Shown piece after piece: positions 5,944 through 11,671 of a stretch of DNA of 11,671 bases; within the stretch, counting starts at the first letter, position 1, and each line of letters opens with the position of its first letter. Below the pieces are notes generated by a model that saw only the letters and a list, made by a program, of their open reading frames with translations, made no database searches and was not told where the DNA came from. Origin of the DNA: an uncultured Propioniciclava sp. (GTDB taxonomy: Bacteria > Actinomycetota > Actinomycetes > Propionibacteriales > Propionibacteriaceae); assembly GCA_937872005.1 (NCBI GenBank), contig CALMPQ010000228.1, positions 1-11,671 on the forward strand. Direction: 5' to 3'. Both the position numbers and the translations under genes were made by a program.

Positions 5944-7256
5944 GCCACGCGCCCGGCCAGCAGGCCGAACAGACCCTCACCAACGCCCGCACCCCCATGT
6001 TCGCGAGCCTCAAGCTGCGCCACTACAACCTCTTCTTCTGGGGCGGCCTGATCTCCAACACTGGCACCTGGATGGCCCGCATCGCCCAGACCTGGCTGGT
6101 GCTGACGATCCTCACCGACCACTCGGCGAGCGCGGTCGGCTACGTGACCGGCCTGCAGTTCCTGCCGATGCTGCTGTTCGGCGCGTGGGGTGGAGCGATC
6201 GCCGATCGCTTCCCCAAGCGGCTCATCCTCATCTGGACCCAAGTCCTGCTCGCCCTCAACGCGCTCACCCTCGCCATCCTCGTGCTCGCCAACGTCACCG
6301 AGCTGTGGCACGTCTACGTTCTGGCGTTCGCCCAAGGCGTCGTCACCGCCGTCGACAACCCCGCCCGCCAGGCGTTCGCCTCCGAGATGGTTCCGCCAAG
6401 CCTGCTGCCCAACGCGGTCGGCCTGAACTCGACGAGCTTCAACGGCGCCCGCCTCGTCGGCCCAGCCGTTGCCGGCCTCATGATCGCCGTCGCGGGCGTC
6501 GGGCCGAGTCTGCTGATCAACGCGTTCACGTTCCTGCCGGTCATCGCCGCCCTGCTCGCCATGGACCCGACCCAGCTCACCCCCGCCCCCGTCCGCCGCG
6601 GGCGAGGTTCGGTCCGCGAGGGGTTGCGCTACGTCGCCCGACGCCCCGACCTGCAGTTGACCATGTTCATCGTCTTCATGCTCGGCACGTTCGGCATGAA
6701 CTTCCAGATCACCAACGCCCTCATGGCCACTGAGGTGTTCGGGGCGGGGGCCGACGCGTACGGAATCCTCGGGTCCATCATGGCCGTGGGCTCCCTGACG
6801 GCGGCGCTCATGGCTGCCCGGCGTCCACGCCCTCGGTTGTCGATCATGCTCGGCGCCCTGGCCGGCTTCGCGATCGCCACGTTCGCCCTCGCCCTCGCGC
6901 CGACGTACGAGGCGTTCGCGCTCCTGCTCATCCCCGTCGGGCTCACCGCCCTCACCGTGATGACCACGGCGAACGCGTCGGTGCAGCTCTCCACCGACCC
7001 GATCATGCGCGGCCGGGTGATGGCGCTCTACATGATGATCTTCCTCGGCGGGACGCCCATCGGCGCCCCCATGATCGGCTGGATCGGCGACGCCTGGGGC
7101 GCCCGCTGGACCGTCCTGATCGGCGCGATCGCCACCGCTGCCGCGTTCGTCGTCGGCATGTTCTTCGCGCTGCGCCGCAACGACTGGCACATCCCGTCCT
7201 GGCGTGAGTTGCGCGGCGTCCCCGAGCCGACCCCGGTCGACCCCGAGGAGGGCTGA
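5940..7256 (+). CDS. MFS transporter, EntS-like (MFS_3) efflux family
   Basis: A 438-residue integral membrane protein with many hydrophobic segments, in keeping with the usual 12-helix MFS fold. The first helix starts near residue 30 (YNLFFWGGLISNTGTWMARIAQTWLV). The loop after helix 2 holds the motif-A-like GGAIADRFPKR (84-94), and DNPARQAFASEMV (139-151) is characteristic of the MFS_3/EntS exporter group. The start GTG at 5940 overlaps the marR stop by four bases and has AGAAGGTGA about 9 bases upstream; ATG 5998 is an alternative inner start giving 419 residues. Co-transcription with marR suggests drug or metabolite efflux induced by its own substrate. The substrate is unknown. It ends 10 bp before the convergent DinB gene. 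Confidence 0.93.
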   Translation: MSHAPGQQAEQTLTNARTPMFASLKLRHYNLFFWGGLISNTGTWMARIAQTWLVLTILTDHSASAVGYVTGLQFLPMLLFGAWGGAIADRFPKRLILIWTQVLLALNALTLAILVLANVTELWHVYVLAFAQGVVTAVDNPARQAFASEMVPPSLLPNAVGLNSTSFNGARLVGPAVAGLMIAVAGVGPSLLINAFTFLPVIAALLAMDPTQLTPAPVRRGRGSVREGLRYVARRPDLQLTMFIVFMLGTFGMNFQITNALMATEVFGAGADAYGILGSIMAVGSLTAALMAARRPRPRLSIMLGALAGFAIATFALALAPTYEAFALLLIPVGLTALTVMTTANASVQLSTDPIMRGRVMALYMMIFLGGTPIGAPMIGWIGDAWGARWTVLIGAIATAAAFVVGMFFALRRNDWHIPSWRELRGVPEPTPVDPEEG

Positions 7257-7268
7257 GCAGCTGCCCTC
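7248..7268. terminator. Short hairpin at the convergent MFS / DinB gene ends
   Basis: GAGGGC (7248-7253) pairs with GCCCTC (7263-7268) around a 9-nt loop, overlapping the ends of both converging genes; only 10 bp separate the stop codons. It could serve as a weak bidirectional terminator. There is no T-tract, and a 6-bp stem in such GC-rich DNA may be chance, so confidence is low. Confidence 0.3.
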
Positions 7269-7731
7269 ACCCGGCGGCCAGTACGTCCCGGGTGATCTCG
7301 AGGTGCCCGAGGTGCTGCGCCAACTCCTCGATCACGTGCACCAGCACGGCCAGGCACGTCGCCGTCTCGGCCGGGTTCCTCCCCGGTGGCGCGGATGCGG
7401 GCGCTGCGGTCAGGTCCGTGGCCCGGACGTCCGCGATGAACGCCTCCCGCTGCGCAGCTGCCAGTTCGAGCAGGTCGGCGACGCTCCCCGACGCGCGAAA
7501 CTCGGCGTCCCGGTCGCGCGGCACCTCAACCCCGAGATTCACCGTGCTGCTCCAGCGGCGCATCGCCCCGAGGCTGTGGAACAGCAGCACGTACGGCGAG
7601 TTCGATCCCGGGACGCCGAGAGTGCGGTTCGCCGTCCCATCGTCCATCTCGGCCAGGATCGCCACCATCGCGTCGAGCTTGACCAACGCGTAGTGCAGCA
7701 CGATGTCGTGCAGCGTCACCGGTTCACCCAT
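7267..7731 (-). CDS. DinB/DUF664-like protein (possible mycothiol-dependent enzyme)
   Basis: From ATG 7731 the protein has 154 residues, typical of the DinB four-helix superfamily. An N-terminal helix (TLHDIVLHYALVKLDAMVAIL) is followed by the helix-2 segment YVLLFHSLGAMRRW with a likely metal-ligand His52, and the C-terminal helix VHVIEELAQHLGHLEITRD with candidate ligands His132, His140 and His143. This HxxEExxxHxGH pattern resembles actinobacterial DUF664 proteins; some DinB relatives are mycothiol-dependent S-transferases, a role that is only possible here. The reading frame extends upstream to 7848 into the helicase gene, but that part lacks family similarity, so ATG 7731 is chosen (GGATGGGG just upstream). 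It follows the helicase by 29 bp and is likely co-transcribed with it. Confidence 0.83.
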   Translation of the reverse strand: MGEPVTLHDIVLHYALVKLDAMVAILAEMDDGTANRTLGVPGSNSPYVLLFHSLGAMRRWSSTVNLGVEVPRDRDAEFRASGSVADLLELAAAQREAFIADVRATDLTAAPASAPPGRNPAETATCLAVLVHVIEELAQHLGHLEITRDVLAAG

Positions 7732-7760
7732 GGCCCCATCCAAACAGAACGCACGCAGCC

Positions 7761-9536
7761 TCAGGACCGTCGGTGCCAGTCGCGGATCATCGTGATCCGC
7801 GCCTCGACCTGGTCGGTCGTCGCCGCCGCCAGTGGGGGTCCCCCGCACTGGCGGCGGAGTTCAGCATGCACATGGCTGTGCGGAACCCCCTTCACCCGCG
7901 CGTACTGCGACACCAGCGAGTTGAGCTCCTTGCGGCGGGCGGTCAGCGCGCGGTGCAACGACACCTCGGGCGTGACGCGTTCGCGCCGCTCCGACCGCTC
8001 GTGCCTCCGCACCTGCCGGGCCTGCCGCTCCCGCAGCAGGTGGGTGATCTGGTCGGGCTCGAGCAACCCGGGCAGGCCGAGGTAGTCGGCCTCGTCGTCC
8101 GACGTCGGCACCGCGTGCATGCCGAACTGCTGGCTGTCGAACAGCACGTGGTCGAACGTGGCGTTCGACTCCAGCGCCTCGAAGCTGCCGAGCAGGTCGT
8201 CCGACGCCCCCTCCGCCCGGTTGGCCGCCTCCAGCAGCGCCTCAGCCTCGGCCCACACGTCGATCTCCTCGGACGCCTTCCGTCGCCCCAGCACGTGGTC
8301 GCGTTGACGCTCCAGGGAGAACGCGTGGGCGAGGATGATCGGCACCGTCGGCAGGAACACCGTCGCCACCTCGCCGCGCCGCCGCGTCCGCACGAAGCGC
8401 CCGACCGCCTGGGCGAAGAACAACGGCGTGGACGTCGCGGTCGCGTACACACCCACCGCCAGCCGCGGCACGTCGACGCCTTCGGACACCATGCGCACCG
8501 CGACCATCCATCGCTCGTCGGATGCCGCGAACTCCTCAATGCGCCCCGACGCCCCCGCGTCATCGCTCAGCACCACCGTCGGCTTCGCCCCGGTGATCGA
8601 CTCCAGCACGCGCGCGTACGCGCGCGCGTTCGTCTGGTTGGTGGCGATGACGAGACCGCCGGCGTCCGGCACGTGGCGACGCACCTCGGACAGGCGCTGG
8701 TCGGCGGCTCGCAACACGGCCGAAATCCACTCGCCCTTGGGGTCCAAGGCGGTGCGCCAGGCCTGGGACGACACGTCCTTCGTCGTCATCTCGCCGAGGT
8801 TGGCGGCCATCTCGTCGCCGGACTTCGTTCGCCACCGCATCGGGCCGCCGTAGTTCATGAACACCACCGGCCGCACGACGTGGTCGCGCAGCGCCTCGGC
8901 GTAGCCGTAGGTGTAGTCGGCGCGCGAGATCTTGGCGGCGTTCGCATCCGTCGCATCGGACGCCGGCACGTACGTCACGAACGGGATCGGGTTCTCGTCC
9001 GACCGGAACGGCGTGCCCGTCAGCATCAGCCGCCGCGTCGCGTACTGGAACGACTCGCGCACGGCATCACCCCAAGCCAACGCGTCACCGGCGTGGTGCA
9101 CCTCGTCGAGGATCACCAGCGTCTCGAAGTTGGCCGTCATCGTCTGGTAGCTCAGCATGGCGGCCGACACCCCGGCGTACGTCACCGCGACCCCGTCGAA
9201 CTGCCGCGACCGTCCGCGCTTGCGACCAGCCAGGCCCGGGTCGAGTTGGATGCCGACCTTGGCGGCGGCGTCCGCCCACTGCACCTTGAGGTGCTCGGTG
9301 GGGGCGACCACGATCACGCGCCGCACGACCCGCGCGTGCAGCAGTTCAGAAGCGACCCGCAGCGCGAACGTCGTCTTGCCGGCGCCGGGGGTGGCGACGG
9401 CCAGGAAGTCCTTGGGCCCGGTCGAGAGGTAGAGGTCGAGGGCTTCCTGCTGCCACGCGCGCAGCTTGGTCGCTGTGCCCCACGGGGCACGCTGCGGGAA
9501 GGCCGGGCCGAGCCGGTCGAACGCCGATTGACTCAC
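7761..9536 (-). CDS. DEAD/DEAH-box superfamily 2 helicase (COG1061-like)
   Basis: A 591-residue ATP-dependent nucleic-acid helicase or translocase. The order of motifs is LRAWQQEAL (25-33), Walker A TPGAGKT (49-55), the motif Ia region VVAPTEHLKVQW, DEVHH (144-148), LTGTPFRSD (172-180), then helicase C with IATNQTNARAYARVL, VSEGVDVPRLAVG (350-362) and motif VI QAVGRFVRT (376-384). The C-terminal 190 residues are charged and partly helical, with SLHRALTARRKELNSLVSQYARVKGVPHSHVHAELRRQCGGPPLAAAT near the end. Start GTG 9536 is supported by GGAGAGGTG ending 5 bases upstream. Proteins of this architecture are widespread in actinobacteria; the precise substrate is not known. The DinB gene follows after 29 bp. 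No restriction-modification or other defence partner lies alongside. Confidence 0.92.
   Translation of the reverse strand: MSQSAFDRLGPAFPQRAPWGTATKLRAWQQEALDLYLSTGPKDFLAVATPGAGKTTFALRVASELLHARVVRRVIVVAPTEHLKVQWADAAAKVGIQLDPGLAGRKRGRSRQFDGVAVTYAGVSAAMLSYQTMTANFETLVILDEVHHAGDALAWGDAVRESFQYATRRLMLTGTPFRSDENPIPFVTYVPASDATDANAAKISRADYTYGYAEALRDHVVRPVVFMNYGGPMRWRTKSGDEMAANLGEMTTKDVSSQAWRTALDPKGEWISAVLRAADQRLSEVRRHVPDAGGLVIATNQTNARAYARVLESITGAKPTVVLSDDAGASGRIEEFAASDERWMVAVRMVSEGVDVPRLAVGVYATATSTPLFFAQAVGRFVRTRRRGEVATVFLPTVPIILAHAFSLERQRDHVLGRRKASEEIDVWAEAEALLEAANRAEGASDDLLGSFEALESNATFDHVLFDSQQFGMHAVPTSDDEADYLGLPGLLEPDQITHLLRERQARQVRRHERSERRERVTPEVSLHRALTARRKELNSLVSQYARVKGVPHSHVHAELRRQCGGPPLAAATTDQVEARITMIRDWHRRS
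7823..7857. repeat. Long GC-rich hairpin inside the 3' end of the helicase gene
   Basis: CCGCCGCCAGTG (7823-7834) is the exact reverse complement of CACTGGCGGCGG (7846-7857), with an 11-nt loop GGGGTCCCCCG that can itself pair. In the helicase mRNA this hairpin lies about 60-100 nt before the stop and encodes the CGGPPLAAAT segment. That peptide looks family-typical, so the structure may be a by-product of coding constraint. Confidence 0.5.
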
Positions 9537-9583
9537 GGATGCACCTCTCCCACGGCGCGGCGAGCGGGGGCGTCGACGAACAT
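9533..9583 (-). CDS. Possible 16-codon leader ORF overlapping the helicase start
   Basis: ATG at 9583 opens a 16-residue frame, MFVDAPARRAVGEVHP, whose TGA overlaps the helicase GTG start as GTGA (9536-9533). On the minus strand a -10-like TACAGT lies at 9598-9593, nine bases before the ATG, so the transcript could begin almost at this codon and the ORF could be read leaderless. It might couple translation into the helicase gene. It has no Shine-Dalgarno and no clear -35, and it also contains the helicase ribosome-binding site, so it may be coincidental. Confidence 0.3.
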   Translation of the reverse strand: MFVDAPARRAVGEVHP

Positions 9584-9602
9584 AGGTGCCCGACTGTAGC
9601 CG

Positions 9603-9664
9603 CTGTTCCGCCGAGAGCCCGTGTTCCCCACGCCGACAGCCCGTGCTCCCGACGCCGACAGCCC
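9603..9664. repeat. Tandem 22-bp direct repeats after the NUDIX gene
   Basis: Two full 22-bp units, gtgttccccacgccgacagccc (9621-9642) and gtgctcccgacgccgacagccc (9643-9664), differ at two positions. A degenerate, shorter unit (ctgttccgccgagagccc, 9603-9620) precedes them, and a partial start of another unit overlaps the NUDIX stop. They lie in the 132-bp gap between the NUDIX and helicase genes. They are too few and too close together for a CRISPR array. Function unknown; slippage or a protein-binding array are possible. Confidence 0.6.
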
Positions 9665-9668
9665 GTGG

Positions 9669-10133
9669 TCAGGCGAGGATCTTCTCCAACGCGTCGAGCA
9701 ACGGCACCTGCCCCAGGGTCACCTTCGTGCGGGCCACCTCGAGGTCGAACCAGTCCGCGCGATCCACCTCGGGGTAGGTCTTGATGCGGCCCGAGCGGCG
9801 CGGCCACTCCACCTCGAAGGTATTGCTCTCGACGAACGCCAACTCCTCGGACGCCTCCACCGCGAACCCACGCACCCGCTTGCCCGAGCTGAGCCGCACC
9901 TCGCCGAGGTCGATCAACTCACCGACCGGCGGGGCGACGCCCACCTCTTCGTGGAACTCGCGCAACGCCGCGTCCTCGGGGGTCTCCTCGCCGGGCGTGT
10001 ACATGCCCTTCGCCAGTGACCAGCCGCCGTCGTCACGATGCCCCCAGAAGGGGCCGCCCATGTGCACGATGAAAACCCGCAACTGGCCATCCACCCGGGA
10101 GAACGGCAGGAGACCTGCACTGTGGAGAGCCAT
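9669..10133 (-). CDS. NUDIX hydrolase (COG4119-like, MutT family)
   Basis: A 154-residue cytosolic hydrolase that would cleave a nucleoside diphosphate linked to another group. The N-terminus SAGLLPFSRVDGQLRVFIVHMGGPFWGHRDDGGWSLAKG is typical of the COG4119 subgroup. The Nudix box follows as GMYTPGEETPEDAALREFHEEVGV (about 43-66), with the catalytic REFHEEVG intact. Between the first Gly and the REUxEE core there is one residue more than in the canonical GX5EX7REUXEEXGU, so the loop may carry a one-residue insertion. The C-terminal part ends with EVDRADWFDLEVARTKVTLGQVPLLDALEKIL. The start ATG at 10133 has GGATGGG nearby. The gene is upstream of the helicase on the same strand but 132 bp away, and diverges from the DUF5302 gene. 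Its substrate is unknown. Confidence 0.9.
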   Translation of the reverse strand: MALHSAGLLPFSRVDGQLRVFIVHMGGPFWGHRDDGGWSLAKGMYTPGEETPEDAALREFHEEVGVAPPVGELIDLGEVRLSSGKRVRGFAVEASEELAFVESNTFEVEWPRRSGRIKTYPEVDRADWFDLEVARTKVTLGQVPLLDALEKILA

Positions 10134-10228
10134 GGACCCATCCTGCCCAAGCGGTCAAGCAACGTCCACGACCCCCACGTCGCCCATGCTCATACCGCGT
10201 GTCGCCGCCATGTGCCACAGTGGACCCC

Positions 10229-10414
10229 ATGAGTGATGCCAAGGACGGTGACAAGGTCGTCGACCCCAAGGAGCAGATGCGGGCTGCCCTCGAGGCCAAG
10301 AAGAACGCCCAGCACGGCAACGCGGCGGGCGCCCAGGGTGGCCCCAAGGCGGCCGGAGGGCCGCACGGCCAACAGGGAGGGAAGCGCACGTTCCGGCGCA
10401 AGGCCGGGGGCTAG
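10229..10414 (+). CDS. DUF5302-family small protein
   Basis: A 61-residue, highly charged and glycine-rich protein beginning MSDAKDGDKVVDPKEQMRAALEAKKN and ending GGKRTFRRKAGG. The short N-terminal helix followed by a low-complexity Gly/Gln/His stretch and the terminal K-R-x-F-R-R-K motif match the actinobacterial DUF5302 family, whose function is unknown. An in-frame upstream ATG at 10199 would add ten residues unlike the family, so ATG 10229 is preferred. No strong Shine-Dalgarno is seen before it. The stop TAG is 3 bp before the ald start, so the two are probably one operon. The divergent gap to the NUDIX gene (10134-10228) holds no promoter that I can assign with confidence. Confidence 0.8.
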   Translation: MSDAKDGDKVVDPKEQMRAALEAKKNAQHGNAAGAQGGPKAAGGPHGQQGGKRTFRRKAGG

Positions 10415-10417
10415 GCC

Positions 10418-11518
10418 ATGCGGGTCTCGATCCCCAAGGAGACGAAGGTCCACGAGTACCGGGTCGCGATCACGCCGGTGGGCGTGCATGACCTGGTCGA
10501 GGCGGGGCACGAGGTGCTGGTCGAAACCGGTGCCGGCGAGGGCTCCTCGATCACCGACGACGACTACGCGGCAGTCGGCGCCCAGATCGTCGACACGGAC
10601 GCCGCCTGGTCGGGTGAGCTCGTGCTCAAGGTGAAGGAGCCGGTCGAAACCGAGTTCCACTTCCTGCACGAGGACCAGGTGCTGTTCACCTACCTGCACC
10701 TGGCGCCCGACCGCCCCCTCACCGAGGCGCTCCTGGAGGCCGGCACCACCGGCGTCGCCTATGAAACGGTCCGGCTCCCGAACGGCCAACTCCCCCTCCT
10801 CTACCCCATGTCGGAGGTCGCCGGCTGCCTCGCCCCGCAGGTGGGCGCGCACCACCTGATGAAGGCGCAGGGTGGCCGCGGCGTCCTGATGGGCGGGGTC
10901 GGGGGCGTGGCGAACGCGAAGGTGGTCGTCCTCGGCGCGGGCGTCGCCGGCCAGAACGCGACCACCGTGGCGGTCGGACTGGGTGCCGACGTGACCGTCC
11001 TCGACACCGACATCGAGAAGTTGCGGCAGGTGTACTGGCGCCACGACAACCGGGCCAAGCAGCTGATGAGTTCGGCCCTGTCGATCCGCGAGCAGGTCAT
11101 CGAGGCCGACCTCGTGATCGGCACCGTGCTGGTGCCGGGTGCGCGCACACCCAAGCTCGTCAGCAATGAGTTGGTGGCCCAGATGAAGCCCGGCTCGGTG
11201 CTCGTCGACGTGGCCGTCGACCAGGGTGGCTGCTTCGAGGACTCCCACCCGACCACGCACGACGACCCCACCTACCAGGTGCACAACTCGACGTTCTACT
11301 GCGTGGCGAACATGCCCGGTGCGGTGCCGAGCACGTCCACGTGGGCGCTCACGAACGCGACGCTGCCCTACATCCGCCGCATCGCGGCAGAGGGCTGGGC
11401 CGGGGCCGCGGCGTCCGACCCCGCGTTGGCCGAGGGGCTCAACACCAGTGCCGGACGCCTCACCCATCCCGGCGTCGCCGCTGCGTTCCCCGATCTGCCG
11501 GCGGCAGCCGTATCCTGA
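10418..11518 (+). CDS. ald: Alanine dehydrogenase
   Basis: Catalyses the reversible NAD-dependent oxidative deamination of L-alanine to pyruvate and ammonia in the cytoplasm. The 366-residue length is normal. Visible catalytic residues are Arg15 (EYRVAITP), Lys73 (LKVKEP), His94 (TYLHLA) and Asp268 (DVAVDQGG), offset by two from the Mycobacterium tuberculosis numbering as I recall it (Lys75, His96, Asp270). The NAD-binding fold has GAGVAG (173-178) with Asp196 after the second strand. Other family signatures are MSEVAGCLAPQVGA and NMPGAVPSTSTWALTNATLPY. The start ATG is 3 bp after the DUF5302 stop, with a GCCGGGGG purine-rich stretch upstream. A hairpin follows the gene. In other bacteria ald supports alanine use as a nitrogen source and redox balance; no regulatory site is visible here. 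Confidence 0.97.
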   Translation: MRVSIPKETKVHEYRVAITPVGVHDLVEAGHEVLVETGAGEGSSITDDDYAAVGAQIVDTDAAWSGELVLKVKEPVETEFHFLHEDQVLFTYLHLAPDRPLTEALLEAGTTGVAYETVRLPNGQLPLLYPMSEVAGCLAPQVGAHHLMKAQGGRGVLMGGVGGVANAKVVVLGAGVAGQNATTVAVGLGADVTVLDTDIEKLRQVYWRHDNRAKQLMSSALSIREQVIEADLVIGTVLVPGARTPKLVSNELVAQMKPGSVLVDVAVDQGGCFEDSHPTTHDDPTYQVHNSTFYCVANMPGAVPSTSTWALTNATLPYIRRIAAEGWAGAAASDPALAEGLNTSAGRLTHPGVAAAFPDLPAAAVS

Positions 11519-11531
11519 CGCGCTCCTCGTA

Positions 11532-11556
11532 CGTCTTTCCTGGTGAGGGGTTCACC
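11532..11556 (+). terminator. Hairpin between ald and the next gene
   Basis: GGTGAGGG (11532-11539) pairs exactly with CCCTCACC (11549-11556) around a 9-nt loop, 14 bp after the ald stop. It is followed only by tcttgg, not a T-tract, so intrinsic termination would be weak. It lies 16-53 bp before the next start codon and could instead be a leader structure of that gene. Confidence 0.5.
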
Positions 11557-11584
11557 CACCCTCACCTCTTGGAAGGAGACGACG

Positions 11585-11671
11585 ATGCGACGCATCCTCT
11601 CGCTGCTGTTCGCCCTCGTGCTGGGCTTGACCATGACCGCCGGTACGGCGCCTTCGGCGACGGCCGTGCAG
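11585..11671 (+). CDS. Secreted protein, N-terminal part with signal peptide, cut by window edge
   Basis: The first 29 codons read MRRILSLLFALVLGLTMTAGTAPSATAVQ. This is a clear Sec signal peptide: positively charged MRR, a hydrophobic core of about 14 residues, and a likely AxA cleavage site (ATA) near residue 27. An ideal ribosome-binding site AAGGAG (11573-11578) lies 6 bases before the ATG, which decides the start. The mature protein falls outside the window, so its function cannot be told. It lies downstream of ald, separated by a hairpin, and is probably transcribed independently or by read-through. Confidence 0.85.
   Translation, partial: MRRILSLLFALVLGLTMTAGTAPSATAVQ

Noticed and set aside
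5784..7190. 468-codon open frame on the minus strand opposite the MFS gene
   Set aside because: Low-complexity Asp/Glu/Gly/Arg translation, typical of the antisense of a membrane-protein gene in GC-rich DNA.
7732..7848. Extended N-terminus of the DinB protein from the upstream in-frame start
   Set aside because: This part overlaps the helicase coding end and the translated stretch is unlike DinB proteins; ATG 7731 gives the usual length.
7773..9599. 608-codon open frame on the plus strand opposite the helicase
   Set aside because: It is the antisense shadow of a clear helicase gene; the translation is rich in Arg, His and Gly with no recognisable domain, as expected for GC-rich coding DNA.
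9603..9664. CRISPR array
   Set aside because: Units are directly adjacent with no spacers, only two to three copies are present and no cas genes are nearby.

Overview
The window is very GC-rich chromosomal DNA with dense genes, frequent GTG starts and short intergenic gaps. Together with several actinobacterial families (DUF5302, a DUF664-like DinB protein, a DUF559 nuclease with an AbiEi-like N-terminus, an IclR regulator beside hut genes) this points to an actinobacterium (Actinomycetota). I cannot name the genus from this window. No rRNA, tRNA, CRISPR array, transposase or phage gene was seen.

Layout, left to right. (1) Histidine utilisation: the 5' part of hutU (minus) and complete hutH (plus) diverge from a 121-bp region that holds two adjacent 16-bp palindromes, the best regulatory candidate in the window. 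An IclR-family regulator, a good candidate for the hut regulator, converges on hutH. The two stop codons sit symmetrically inside the arms of a perfect 26-bp inverted repeat. (2) The IclR gene is the last of three closely spaced minus-strand genes: an AbiEi-like/DUF559 nuclease, an SRPBCC-TIGR01777 (SDR) fusion protein and the IclR regulator, with gaps of 9 and 7 bp. (3) A second, imperfect 28-bp inverted repeat lies in the divergent region before a marR-MFS operon. That operon has a near-perfect 34-bp operator-like palindrome over its likely promoter and is probably translated from a leaderless start. (4) A DEAD/DEAH helicase followed by a DinB/DUF664-like gene on the minus strand converges on the MFS gene with only a 10-bp gap. 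(5) A NUDIX hydrolase gene lies upstream of the helicase, separated by a short stretch with tandem 22-bp repeats and a possible small leader ORF. (6) On the plus strand, a small DUF5302 gene and alanine dehydrogenase (ald) form a pair, followed by a hairpin and the start of a secreted protein.

How the genes fit together: hutH and hutU catalyse the first two steps from histidine to imidazolonepropionate, and alanine dehydrogenase is another amino-acid catabolic enzyme, but ald is more than 8 kb away and no functional link is shown. The marR-MFS pair is a self-contained regulated efflux module. No complete novel multi-gene system is evident. The most unusual signals are non-coding: the paired hut palindromes, the two long inverted repeats, and the MarR palindrome.
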